A DNA stretch of 64,000 nt from Myceligenerans crystallogenes (GTDB lineage: Bacteria > Actinomycetota > Actinomycetes > Actinomycetales > Cellulomonadaceae): assembly GCF_039529775.1 (NCBI RefSeq), contig NZ_BAAANL010000003.1, positions 496,001-560,000 of the forward strand. Direction: 5' to 3'. Of the stretch, positions 26,441 through 34,639 are shown piece by piece (the stretch's first letter is position 1; each line of letters starts with the position of its first letter). Below the pieces are notes generated by a model, which worked only from the letters and a program-made list of their open reading frames with translations, was not told the DNA's origin and searched no databases. The translations under genes and the position numbers were made by a program.

Positions 26441-27762
26441 TGACGACGGCGACTGAGACCCCCGCCTCCGAGCAGCCCGGCGTGTACGAGGCCGGCTCGA
26501 CGGACCTCCTGCGGTTCGCGACCGCCGGTTCGGTGGACGACGGCAAGTCGACCCTGATCGGCCGCCTGCTGTTCGACTCCAAGACGATCTTCGAGGACCA
26601 GCTCGAGTCGGTGGAGCAGGTCAGCAAGGACCGCGGCAACGACTACACGGACCTGGCCCTCCTCACGGACGGCCTGCGCTCCGAGCGCGAGCAGGGCATC
26701 ACGATCGACGTGGCGTACCGCTACTTCGCGACCCCGAAGCGCAAGTTCATCATCGCCGACACGCCCGGCCACATCCAGTACACGCGGAACATGGTCACGG
26801 GCGCCTCGACGGCCGACGTCGCGCTGATCCTCGTGGACGCGCGCAAGGGCGTCATCGAGCAGTCGCGCCGGCACACGTTCCTGGCCACGCTGCTCGGCGT
26901 GCCGCACATCGTGGTGTGCGTGAACAAGATGGACCTCGTGGACTACGCGGAGGAGGTCTTCGAGACCATCCGCAAGGAGTTCACGGACTTCGCGGCCCGC
27001 CTGCGCGTGCCCGACATGACGTTCATCCCGGTGTCGGCCCTCAAGGGCGACAACGTGGTGGACCGGTCGGAGCACATGGACTGGTACCAGGGCACCACGC
27101 TGCTGAACCACCTGGAGAACCTGCACGTCGCCTCGGACCGCAACCTGGTCGACGTCCGCTTCCCGGTGCAGTACGTCATCCGGCCGCAGCAGAACGACGC
27201 GCGCGACTACCGCGGCTACGCGGGCACCGTCGCGTCCGGCGTGATGAAGCCGGGCGACAAGGTGCTCGCCCTCCCGGCGGGCCTGGAGAGCACGATCCTG
27301 TCGATCGACACGGCCGACGGCCCCGTCGACGAGGCGTTCCCGCCCATGTCGGTGACGGTGCGGCTGACCGACGAGATCGACATCTCGCGCGGCGACATGA
27401 TCTGCCGCCCGAACAACGCGCCGACGGTCACGCAGGACGTGGACGCGCAGATCTGCTGGATGGACGAGTCCGCGTCGCTGGCGCAGGGCAAGAAGTACGC
27501 CATCAAGCACACCACGCGCTGGGCGCGGGCGATGGTCAAGGGCATCAACTACCGGGTGGACGTGAACACGCTGCACCGGGACGAGGACGCCACGGAGATC
27601 AAGCTCAACGAGATCGCGCGCGTCAAGCTGCGCGTGACCCAGCCGCTGTTCGTGGACACCTACCAGGCGAACCGCCTGACGGGCTCCTTTATCCTCGTGG
27701 ACGAGGCGACCAACAAGACGGTCGCGGCCGGCATGGTCGGCGGGCTGCCGCACTCGTTCTGA
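26440..27762 (+). CDS. cysN: Sulfate adenylyltransferase subunit 1 (GTPase)
   Basis: The 440-residue protein is an EF-Tu-like GTPase that drives APS synthesis by CysD. It has G1 GSVDDGKST, G2 EREQGITIDVAYRYF, G3 DTPGH and G4 NKMDL, then two beta-barrel domains. Unlike CysNC fusions it has no C-terminal APS kinase, which is supplied by the separate cysC at 22179. The start ATG 26440 overlaps the cysD stop by one base, with AGAAGGAAGG as binding site. No cysH, cysI or sulfite reductase gene follows. Confidence 0.97.
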   Translation: MTTATETPASEQPGVYEAGSTDLLRFATAGSVDDGKSTLIGRLLFDSKTIFEDQLESVEQVSKDRGNDYTDLALLTDGLRSEREQGITIDVAYRYFATPKRKFIIADTPGHIQYTRNMVTGASTADVALILVDARKGVIEQSRRHTFLATLLGVPHIVVCVNKMDLVDYAEEVFETIRKEFTDFAARLRVPDMTFIPVSALKGDNVVDRSEHMDWYQGTTLLNHLENLHVASDRNLVDVRFPVQYVIRPQQNDARDYRGYAGTVASGVMKPGDKVLALPAGLESTILSIDTADGPVDEAFPPMSVTVRLTDEIDISRGDMICRPNNAPTVTQDVDAQICWMDESASLAQGKKYAIKHTTRWARAMVKGINYRVDVNTLHRDEDATEIKLNEIARVKLRVTQPLFVDTYQANRLTGSFILVDEATNKTVAAGMVGGLPHSF

Positions 27763-27792
27763 ACCGGGCTTTCCGAGGGGATCTGGGCACTG

Positions 27793-28128
27793 ATGCAGAA
27801 GTTGTCGAAGTTCCATCTGGCGGCGGCCGCGACCGCGGTCGTCGGGCTGGTGGCGGCGGTGGTCGCGCTGACCGGGGCCTCCGGCGTCGCGCTGGCGCTG
27901 CTCGCCCTCACCGTGGTGCTGTTCGTGGTCGTGGTGGTCCTGGCCGACCGGCGCGGGGCGCGGCGGCAGCCTGCTCGCGTGCCCAGCGGGGTCGCGTCGT
28001 CCGCGGCCTCCGGGGAGACCGACGCCCGGCTCAAGGAGCTGGACAAGCGGGTGGAGATGATGGAGCGGCGCATCCTGTCCTCGATCGACGCGGCCCGGTT
28101 CGAGGCCGCGGAGCGGGCTCGCCCGTAG
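27793..28128 (+). CDS. Small membrane protein, two helices and a short coiled coil
   Basis: The 111-residue protein of unknown function has two adjacent hydrophobic helices (about residues 8-28 and 32-52), then a basic, flexible segment and a final helix of heptad type (RLKELDKRVEMMERRILSSI). It follows cysN after 30 bp and has GAGGGG before ATG 27793. A strong terminator comes 21 bp after its stop, so it is the last gene of the cysQ-cysD-cysN transcript. It could anchor or scaffold the enzymes, but nothing in the sequence shows this. Confidence 0.75.
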   Translation: MQKLSKFHLAAAATAVVGLVAAVVALTGASGVALALLALTVVLFVVVVVLADRRGARRQPARVPSGVASSAASGETDARLKELDKRVEMMERRILSSIDAARFEAAERARP

Positions 28129-28149
28129 CCGGGGGAACGACGGCGCTCA

Positions 28150-28177
28150 GGGGGTGACTTCTTCGGAAGTCACCCCC
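28150..28177. terminator. Bidirectional terminator with TTCG tetraloop
   Basis: A perfect 12-bp stem (28150-28161 with 28166-28177) is closed by the stable TTCG loop. It lies between the cysQDN transcript and the convergent GT2 gene. Confidence 0.9.
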
Positions 28178-28194
28178 TTGCTCGGTTCATGGGT

Positions 28195-30447
28195 TCAGCT
28201 GGTGGCGGTGATCTCGGCGAACCAGGTCTTCAGGGCCGCCGACTCCTCGTCCGGGGACGTCAGGGCTCCCGCCGGCGTGCCGGCCGGGGCCGTGACCGTG
28301 GCGCCCGCCGCCCGGGCCTCGGCGGCGAGGCGGTGGCAGGCGGTCGGCGTCGTCGTGCCCAGGAGGACGACGTCGGTGGCCGTGGCCAGGAGCGTGGGGA
28401 ACGCGATGTCCTTGGGCGCGAAGAGGACCGGGCCGGCCGCCGCGCCGGCGAGCGCGGGGACGAGGGTGCGGCGCTGGTGCGGGGTGACGCGGAGGCGGAC
28501 GTCGCGGCCGTCGTCCAGGAGGGCCCGGATCGCGGCGGTGGTGGCGTCCAGGCCGGCGGCGTCGTCGTCCACGACGACGACCGCGGTGACCGGGGACGGC
28601 TTGCGCAGCGCCGGGGCGGGGGCCGGGGTGAAGGCGACCGGGAGCGTGGCGGCCGTGCCCCGGAGCTCCGCCGGGAGGCCGATCGTGCCGCGGCGGGTCC
28701 AGGCGACCTCGGTGGCGCCGAAGCGGGCCGCCGCCGCGGCGACGTGGGCCGGGTCGTACGTGGACAGGGCGGCGCCGGGGGTTTCCGGGAGCCGGTCGGT
28801 CAGGACGACCATCCGGGTGGTCCGCAGGCCCGGGGGCGTGCGGGGGAGGAACGAGAGGGCGGTGGGGTCGGCGGCGACCGCCGCGGCCGCCGTGATCTCC
28901 TCGTCCCAGGGGAGGTGCTCGACGGCGCCGCGGGCGACGAGGCGCTGGGCCGGGCGCAGGAGCTCCTGGGCGCCGCCGCCGTCGAGGTTGACGCCCTCGA
29001 CGTTGACGAGGCCGATGCGGTGCCCGGCGTCGGCGAGGCGCTCGATCCAGGTCAGGGCGTCACGTTCGCGCGGGCCGTCGTGACGCCAGTCGGCGAGGAC
29101 GACGGCGTCGAACGGCGCGGCCGGCTCCGGGGCCCGGAGGAACTTGCGCGGGCTCGGGAAGGTCCGCGGGCCGTCGCGGTCGATGAACGGGGAGGCCGCG
29201 CCGGCCCGGATCTCGCGGTGCCAGGCGCGTGCGGCGGACTGGTAGACGAGGCGGGCCGAGTGGCGCCAGCCGTGCCGGAAGTCGTCGCGGGAGAGCGAGC
29301 CCGCGCCCATGCGCATGAAGAGCAGCGGCTCGGCGACGTCGGCGAGCTCGCCCGGGACGGCGCTCTCGATGCGGAGCTGGAACTCGGTGTCGGCGGCCTT
29401 GCGGACCGTGTCGAACGCGCCGAGCAGCGGCCACACCTGCGCGCGGCGGAACATCAGGGTGGGCGGGCCGGGCATCTCGTTGAGGTTGCGGCGCCGGGCG
29501 AGGACCAGGTCCTCGGTGAGCTTGAAGGCGCCCGTGCGGACCGCGGAGATGTCGGGAGAGCTCTCCAGGAGCGCGACCTGGCGTTCGATGCGCTCGGGGT
29601 GGGCCCAGTCGTCCGAGTCGTGGAAGGTGACGTACGCGCCGCGAGCCTGGTCGACGGAGAGGTTGCGGGCGGCGTACGTGCCGGCGTTCGGGTCCTGCGT
29701 GAGGACGCGCACGCGCGGGTCCAGGGCCTCGGCCTGGGCGTAGATCGCGGCGTACTCCGGGCCCGAGGCGTCGTCGACCACGAGGATCTCCAGCTCGGCC
29801 CACGTCTGGTCCGCGAGCGAGCGCACCGCGGTCAGGAGGTCCGGGCCGGGCCGGAAGGAGCTGACGACGACGCTGACGAGCTCGCCGTGCACGCTCCCGG
29901 GGACCGCGGTGCCGCGGAGGCGGTCGAACGGCGTGTCCGCGCCGTCGGCGGGCGCCAGCGTGATCGGGGTGAGGCCGGAGAGCAGGGCGGTGAACTGCTC
30001 GGTCCATGCCTCCTCGGTCGAGGTGGCGTCGACCCACGGGTTGGCCAGGTCCGCGCGGATCCGCAGCAGGGCGCGGGCGTCCAGCGGCAGCTTGCCCAGC
30101 AGGCCCGCCAGCTCGCCGGTGCGGCCGGACTCGACGAGCAGTTCCGCCAGCAGGGTCGCCTGCGTGCCGTTCAGCGCCTTCGGCTTGCGCCGGGCCACCT
30201 CGAGGAGTTCCGTGAGCGCCGCGTCGCGCTCGGCGTCGGTCATCGCCAGGCCGGAGAACGAGTGGGCGTGGGCGGCCGCCCAGCTGGGGCGGGCCCAGTT
30301 CTCGGCGCGGTCGCGGATCCGGGCGAGGAGCTCGCGGTGGTCGTCGGACTCCGAGCGCAGGGCCGAGCCGACGACGCCGGCCGGAGGGACGCGCAGCGCG
30401 AGGATCGCGTCGGCGAGGGCAGGGAGGTCGGTGCGTGCACTGCTCAT
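28195..30447 (-). CDS. Large glycosyltransferase family 2 protein
   Basis: The 750-residue protein has three parts: a helical N-terminal region (1-185), a GT2 domain (about 187-400) with LVSVVVSSFRPGPDLLTAV, LVVDDASGPEYAAIYA, GTYAARNLSVDQARG and FHDSDDW, and a C-terminal region (450-750) with an alternating beta/alpha pattern that I cannot name. It could be a second GT-like or Rossmann domain (VVLADWRHDG, RIGLVNVEG, MVVLTDRLP), as in a GT-B fold without clear donor motif. ATG 30447 is chosen; ATG 30492 would add 15 residues. It is divergent from the acyltransferase at 30689. The role fits cell-wall glycopolymer synthesis, with exact activity unknown. Confidence 0.8.
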   Translation of the reverse strand: MSSARTDLPALADAILALRVPPAGVVGSALRSESDDHRELLARIRDRAENWARPSWAAAHAHSFSGLAMTDAERDAALTELLEVARRKPKALNGTQATLLAELLVESGRTGELAGLLGKLPLDARALLRIRADLANPWVDATSTEEAWTEQFTALLSGLTPITLAPADGADTPFDRLRGTAVPGSVHGELVSVVVSSFRPGPDLLTAVRSLADQTWAELEILVVDDASGPEYAAIYAQAEALDPRVRVLTQDPNAGTYAARNLSVDQARGAYVTFHDSDDWAHPERIERQVALLESSPDISAVRTGAFKLTEDLVLARRRNLNEMPGPPTLMFRRAQVWPLLGAFDTVRKAADTEFQLRIESAVPGELADVAEPLLFMRMGAGSLSRDDFRHGWRHSARLVYQSAARAWHREIRAGAASPFIDRDGPRTFPSPRKFLRAPEPAAPFDAVVLADWRHDGPRERDALTWIERLADAGHRIGLVNVEGVNLDGGGAQELLRPAQRLVARGAVEHLPWDEEITAAAAVAADPTALSFLPRTPPGLRTTRMVVLTDRLPETPGAALSTYDPAHVAAAAARFGATEVAWTRRGTIGLPAELRGTAATLPVAFTPAPAPALRKPSPVTAVVVVDDDAAGLDATTAAIRALLDDGRDVRLRVTPHQRRTLVPALAGAAAGPVLFAPKDIAFPTLLATATDVVLLGTTTPTACHRLAAEARAAGATVTAPAGTPAGALTSPDEESAALKTWFAEITATS

Positions 30448-30688
30448 GAGTGACTTCGGATCCGTTTCTGACGTCGTGCGGCGACGTGTCATCCTATCGG
30501 GCCGTGCCGCGGGCCGGGCGGCCGGGCGCCGGGCGTCCCCGGGCGCGCGGTTCGGGGCCGGGCGGGCGCGCGCGTTTTCGTCCTGGCCGGACCTCCCGAT
30601 ACGCTCGGGGTTTTGTATGCGAGGTGGCGCAGACCCCTCGCCCTCGGAACATGCGAACGAGCCCGCCCGTGGCGCATCCTGGAGAACG

Positions 30689-32788
30689 ATGACACTGACG
30701 AATTCTCTGTCGACAGACTCGACCTCGACGTTGCCGGAAGGGCGGGTCGCGGCCCCGGCGAAGACGGGGTTCCGTCCCGACATCGAGGGACTGCGCGCGG
30801 TCGCCGTCGGCCTCGTGCTCCTGTACCACGCGGGAATCACGGTGATCCCGGGCGGCTTCGTCGGTGTCGACGTGTTCTTCGTGCTGTCGGGGTTCCTCAT
30901 CACCGGCCTGCTGATCCGGGAGGCGGAGAACACCGGGCGGATCTCGCTGCCGAACTTCTACTCGCGCCGCGCGAAGCGGCTGCTGCCCGCCGCGGCGCTG
31001 GTCCTCGTGGTGACGGCGCTGATCACCTGGCTCACCGGCGCCGTGGTCGAGTTCGAGACGTTCGGCGGCGACATCGTGGCCGCCGCGATCTACCTCGTGA
31101 ACTGGCGCCTCGCCGACCGCTCGGTGGACTACCTGGCCGAGGGGACCTCGCAGTCCCCGGTGCAGCACTTCTGGTCCCTGGCGGTGGAGGAGCAGTTCTA
31201 CATCGTCTGGCCGCTGGTGCTGCTGCTGGTGCTGCTGGTCGTGCGGTACACCGGCGCGAAGCTCCGGCCGGCCATGGCGGTGGGGCTGTCGTTCGTGGCC
31301 GTGCCGTCCCTGGTCTGGTCGATCGTGGCGACGGCGAACCTGCCCGCGCAGGCCTACTTCGTCACCACGACGCGGCTGTGGGAGCTCGCGATCGGCGCGT
31401 TCGTCGCGGTCGGGGCGGCGCTGTGGACGAAGATCCCGCGGGTGGCCGCGTACGTCCTGGGGTGGGGCGGCCTGGCGGTCATCGTCGGCAGCGCGCTCGT
31501 GCTGCACAAGACGGTGGCCTGGCCCGGATCCCTCGCGCTCCTGCCGACGCTCGGCACCGCGGCCGTGATCATCGCCGGCTCGTCGGGCGGCTCGCCGGGC
31601 CTGCTGTCCTGGAAGCCCATGGTGTGGATCGGCGGGATGTCGTACTCGCTGTACCTGTGGCACTGGCCGCTGCTGATCGGCGCGGCGAACCTGTGGGGCA
31701 AGCCGGACGCGCTCACCGGGACGCTCGTCGTCGTCGCGGCGATCATCCCGTCGTGGTTGTCGCTGAAGCTGGTCGAGAACCCGATCCGGCACTCCCCGGC
31801 GTTCGCGCGGTCGGTGGCCCGGACGATGACGATGGCGCTGGTGCTCTCGCTGGTGGGCGGCGCGGCGGGCTACGCGCTCACGCGCGCGGTGCCGCAGGTC
31901 GAGACGGTCTCGCAGGAGGAGGTCGACGGCGCCGCCGCCCTGAAGAAGGGCGGTGACGGCCAGCTGCAGGGCATCGAGGTGGTGGAGTCGGTCGACGCCA
32001 TGGCGCCGCAGCCGGTGGACGCGCCCGACGACGTGCCCGGCGCCTACGCGCACGACTGCCAGGCGCCCTTCGACGCCGTCGTGCCGAACTACTGCGAGTT
32101 CGGGGATCCGGACGGCACCAGGACGGTCGTCCTCGCCGGGGACTCCAAGGCCCTGCAGTGGGTCGACGCGATCGACGCGATCGCCCGGGAGAAGGGCTGG
32201 CGCCTGCTGGTGGCCACCAAGTCGTCGTGCGGGCTGTACGACGCGATGCCGGAGCTCGAGGGGCGCCCGTACCCCGACTGCCAGACATACAACACGGCGC
32301 TGCTCGACGAGCTGGTCGAGATGAAGCCCACGGCGGTGATCGTGTCCCAGCGGCACAGCCAGGCCATCGACCCCGCGACGGGCAAGCTGTCGCAGGCCAC
32401 CATGGTGGACGGCACGGTCCGGGCCTGGCAGCGCCTCGTAGGCGCTGGCATCAAGGTGGTCGCGCTGCAGGACAACCCGGCGCCCGTCGGCGTCGACGGC
32501 GACGTGTACGAGTGCGTCGCCGAGCACCTGGACCAGCTCTCGGCCTGCGCGTTCGACCGCGCGAAGGGGACGGCGGGCAGCGGCACGCCCGCCCAGCTCG
32601 CCGCGGTCAAGAAGGTGCCCGCGGTGAAGTTCGTCAAGGTGGCCGACTTCATGTGCAACGAGCAGGTCTGCCCGGCCGTGATCGGCGACGTCCTGGTCTA
32701 CCGCCAGGGCTCGCACGTGACGAACACCTACGTCATGACGGCCCTGCCGATCCTCAGGGAGCGTCTGCTGGGCGGCACCCTCAAGTAG
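30689..32788 (+). CDS. Membrane O-acyltransferase, acyltransferase-3 plus SGNH-like domain
   Basis: The 699-residue protein has the OafA architecture: IEGLRAVAVGLVLLYHAG and GVDVFFVLSGFLITGLLI open about ten membrane helices, and an extracytoplasmic SGNH-like domain covers about 455-695. Block I reads VLAGDSKALQW (Asp485, Ser486). The final block reads YRQGSH, so Gln673 replaces the usual Asp of DxxH while His676 is kept. The enzyme should acylate extracellular sugar, but the altered triad may change or lower esterase-type activity. ATG 30689 has GGAG 4 nt upstream. It is the third protein of this type in the window. Confidence 0.88.
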   Translation: MTLTNSLSTDSTSTLPEGRVAAPAKTGFRPDIEGLRAVAVGLVLLYHAGITVIPGGFVGVDVFFVLSGFLITGLLIREAENTGRISLPNFYSRRAKRLLPAAALVLVVTALITWLTGAVVEFETFGGDIVAAAIYLVNWRLADRSVDYLAEGTSQSPVQHFWSLAVEEQFYIVWPLVLLLVLLVVRYTGAKLRPAMAVGLSFVAVPSLVWSIVATANLPAQAYFVTTTRLWELAIGAFVAVGAALWTKIPRVAAYVLGWGGLAVIVGSALVLHKTVAWPGSLALLPTLGTAAVIIAGSSGGSPGLLSWKPMVWIGGMSYSLYLWHWPLLIGAANLWGKPDALTGTLVVVAAIIPSWLSLKLVENPIRHSPAFARSVARTMTMALVLSLVGGAAGYALTRAVPQVETVSQEEVDGAAALKKGGDGQLQGIEVVESVDAMAPQPVDAPDDVPGAYAHDCQAPFDAVVPNYCEFGDPDGTRTVVLAGDSKALQWVDAIDAIAREKGWRLLVATKSSCGLYDAMPELEGRPYPDCQTYNTALLDELVEMKPTAVIVSQRHSQAIDPATGKLSQATMVDGTVRAWQRLVGAGIKVVALQDNPAPVGVDGDVYECVAEHLDQLSACAFDRAKGTAGSGTPAQLAAVKKVPAVKFVKVADFMCNEQVCPAVIGDVLVYRQGSHVTNTYVMTALPILRERLLGGTLK

Positions 32789-32825
32789 TGCCGGAACCGG
32801 TCCGGGAACGACCGGTCCCGGAACA

Positions 32826-32863
32826 CGGAACGGCCTGGCGGGGTGACCCGCCAGGCCGTTCCG
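32826..32863. terminator. Bidirectional terminator hairpin
   Basis: A perfect 17-bp stem (32826-32842 with 32847-32863) with a 4-nt GTGA loop lies between the convergent acyltransferase and protease genes. It is the strongest inverted repeat in the window and marks the right end of the glycan island. Confidence 0.92.
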
Positions 32864-32878
32864 CGTCCGTCAGGTCGG

Positions 32879-34393
32879 TCAGCGGCGCTGGACCGCGTCC
32901 AGGGCGTCGGTGATGCCGTCGCCGTAGAACGAGTTCTCGTCCAGGTCACCCACGCAGGCGGGGCCGCGGGTCACCGGACCGCACTCGTGGTCGTCGGCCT
33001 GGGAGCGGATCTTGCGCTCCATCCGCTCCGGCGACCAGTCCGGGTGCGCCGACTTCATCAGCGCGAGCACGCCCGCGACGTGCGGGGACGCCATCGACGT
33101 GCCGTTGTACAGCGCGTAGCCGTGGCCTGTGACCGTCGACAGGATCTGCGCGCCGGGGGCGGCGACGTCGATCTCGCCGAGACCGCGGTTCGAGAACGCC
33201 GCCAGGTTCGCGGCGCTGTCGATCGCCGACACCGTCACGACACCGTCCAGCTCCGTCGGGATGTCCTCGCAGCCCGAGTTGATGACCCGCTCGACCGCGG
33301 TCGAGTCGTTCGGGCTGGAGGCGTCCGTCGTGTTGTTCGACAGGTCGGTCGCGGCGTTGCCGGCGGCAGCGGCGTGGACGACGCCGCGGTGCGTGGCGAA
33401 GTCCACCGCGCGGGTAACGGCCTCCTTGGCCGCGGCCTCGTCCGGCTGGTCCGAGCACCAGTACATGAACGGGTCGACGTAGTAGCTGTTGTTCGTCACG
33501 TCCATGCCCTTCAGGCCGGACCACACGAAGCCGCAGATCGCGTACTCGGGGTAGATGTACCCGTCGTCGTTCACGACCTTGACCGACGCCATGGTCACAC
33601 CCGGCGCCACGCCCACGATGCCCACGCCGTTGCGCGCGGCCGCGACCGTCCCGGCCACGTGCGTGCCGTGCGACGACGTCGTCGGCAGCCAGCCCGTGGC
33701 GGAGCGGTCGACGCGGCCCGCGTCGGTGCAGTTGACGGACAGGTCCGCGGCGACCTGGCCGACGAGGTCGGGGTGGTCCGCCTCGATGCCGGAGTCCAGC
33801 ACGCCGACGACGACGTCACGCCGGCCGTCCGTGATCTCGTGCGCCTCGTCGGCCTTGATCATCGCCATGTCCCACTGCTCGGACTCGCGCGGGTCGACGT
33901 CGACCATCGCGGCGAACTCCTCGTCCGTCGACGCGTCCGCCGTCGCGGCGGAGGTGGCGTCGTCGGACGTCGCGCTCCGGAGCGCGCTCGACGACGGCAG
34001 CACGGACTCGGGCGTGCCCTCGGACACGGTGGCGGTCCGTGTCGCACCGACCGACTCGATCGCGGACTGGTGCGGCCCCGAGACGACGTCGTCCCGGAAC
34101 GACCCGTTCGTGGAGTGCGCGACGACGACGCCGATCTGCGGCCAGGCCTGCACGACGACGCCGTCGGCCGCCTTGACGGCCTTCTTGACCCGGTCGGTCA
34201 GGCCGTGCGTCGCGCCCGTGGCGTTGACCACGTACGAGAACGTCTCGCCGTCGGGCGTGACGATCGGGACGGGCGTCGACGGCGGCTCGTCCGCGGCGCC
34301 GGCGCTCGCGGGGACGCCGAGCGACAGGGCGGCGATTGCCGCCACGGACGCGGCGGCGAGGCCGCGTGCGTGGCGGGGGAAACGCATACGCAT
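32879..34393 (-). CDS. Secreted subtilisin-like serine protease (S8)
   Basis: The 504-residue preproprotein has a twin-Arg-free Sec signal peptide (residues 1-34, ending ASAGA before ADEPP), a propeptide-like region to about 175 and an S8 catalytic domain. The triad is Asp200 in VGVLDSGIEADHPDL, His242 in SSHGTHVAGT and Ser433 in GTSMASPHVAG, with oxyanion Asn346 in AAAGN. Several Cys pairs suggest disulfides outside the cell. It is probably an exoprotease for nutrition or wall-protein processing. The ATG 34393 has GGGAG 8 nt upstream; a second ATG lies six bases further in. It has its own promoter and stands alone. Confidence 0.95.
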   Translation of the reverse strand: MRMRFPRHARGLAAASVAAIAALSLGVPASAGAADEPPSTPVPIVTPDGETFSYVVNATGATHGLTDRVKKAVKAADGVVVQAWPQIGVVVAHSTNGSFRDDVVSGPHQSAIESVGATRTATVSEGTPESVLPSSSALRSATSDDATSAATADASTDEEFAAMVDVDPRESEQWDMAMIKADEAHEITDGRRDVVVGVLDSGIEADHPDLVGQVAADLSVNCTDAGRVDRSATGWLPTTSSHGTHVAGTVAAARNGVGIVGVAPGVTMASVKVVNDDGYIYPEYAICGFVWSGLKGMDVTNNSYYVDPFMYWCSDQPDEAAAKEAVTRAVDFATHRGVVHAAAAGNAATDLSNNTTDASSPNDSTAVERVINSGCEDIPTELDGVVTVSAIDSAANLAAFSNRGLGEIDVAAPGAQILSTVTGHGYALYNGTSMASPHVAGVLALMKSAHPDWSPERMERKIRSQADDHECGPVTRGPACVGDLDENSFYGDGITDALDAVQRR

Positions 34394-34447
34394 GTGGGTA
34401 GCTCCCTTGGGATTGGAACGAGTCCCTGTGGTCCGGGACTCACAGGC

Positions 34448-34476
34448 AACTTACGCCCACATCGGGAGTACTGGAA
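34448..34476 (-). promoter_or_regulatory. Promoter of the subtilisin-like protease gene
   Basis: On the minus strand TTCCAG (34471-34476) and TAAGTT (34448-34453) are 17 bp apart and point to the protease start at 34393. A 7-bp hairpin (34420-34426 with 34435-34441) lies at the 5' end of the predicted leader. Confidence 0.55.
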
Positions 34477-34477
34477 G

Positions 34478-34493
34478 TGGCGGAATTCCGCCA
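34478..34493. promoter_or_regulatory. Perfect 16-bp palindrome next to the protease promoter
   Basis: TGGCGGAATTCCGCCA is a perfect palindrome one base upstream of the predicted -35, where a repressor or activator dimer would sit. No regulator gene lies beside it. The rest of the 246-bp gap (34494-34639) shows only GC-rich sequence. Confidence 0.45.
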
Positions 34494-34639
34494 TTTGCGA
34501 GGCGGCTGACGCTTTCGCGCCAGGGGGCCGGGTGGCGGGCGGCGGTGACGCGGCGGTGACAGAGCTCCGCCCTCGGGCCGGCTCGCGGTGACGGCGCCCG
34601 GCCCCGGGTCGGCCGGCGGCCAGGGCGCCCCGCCTCGGG

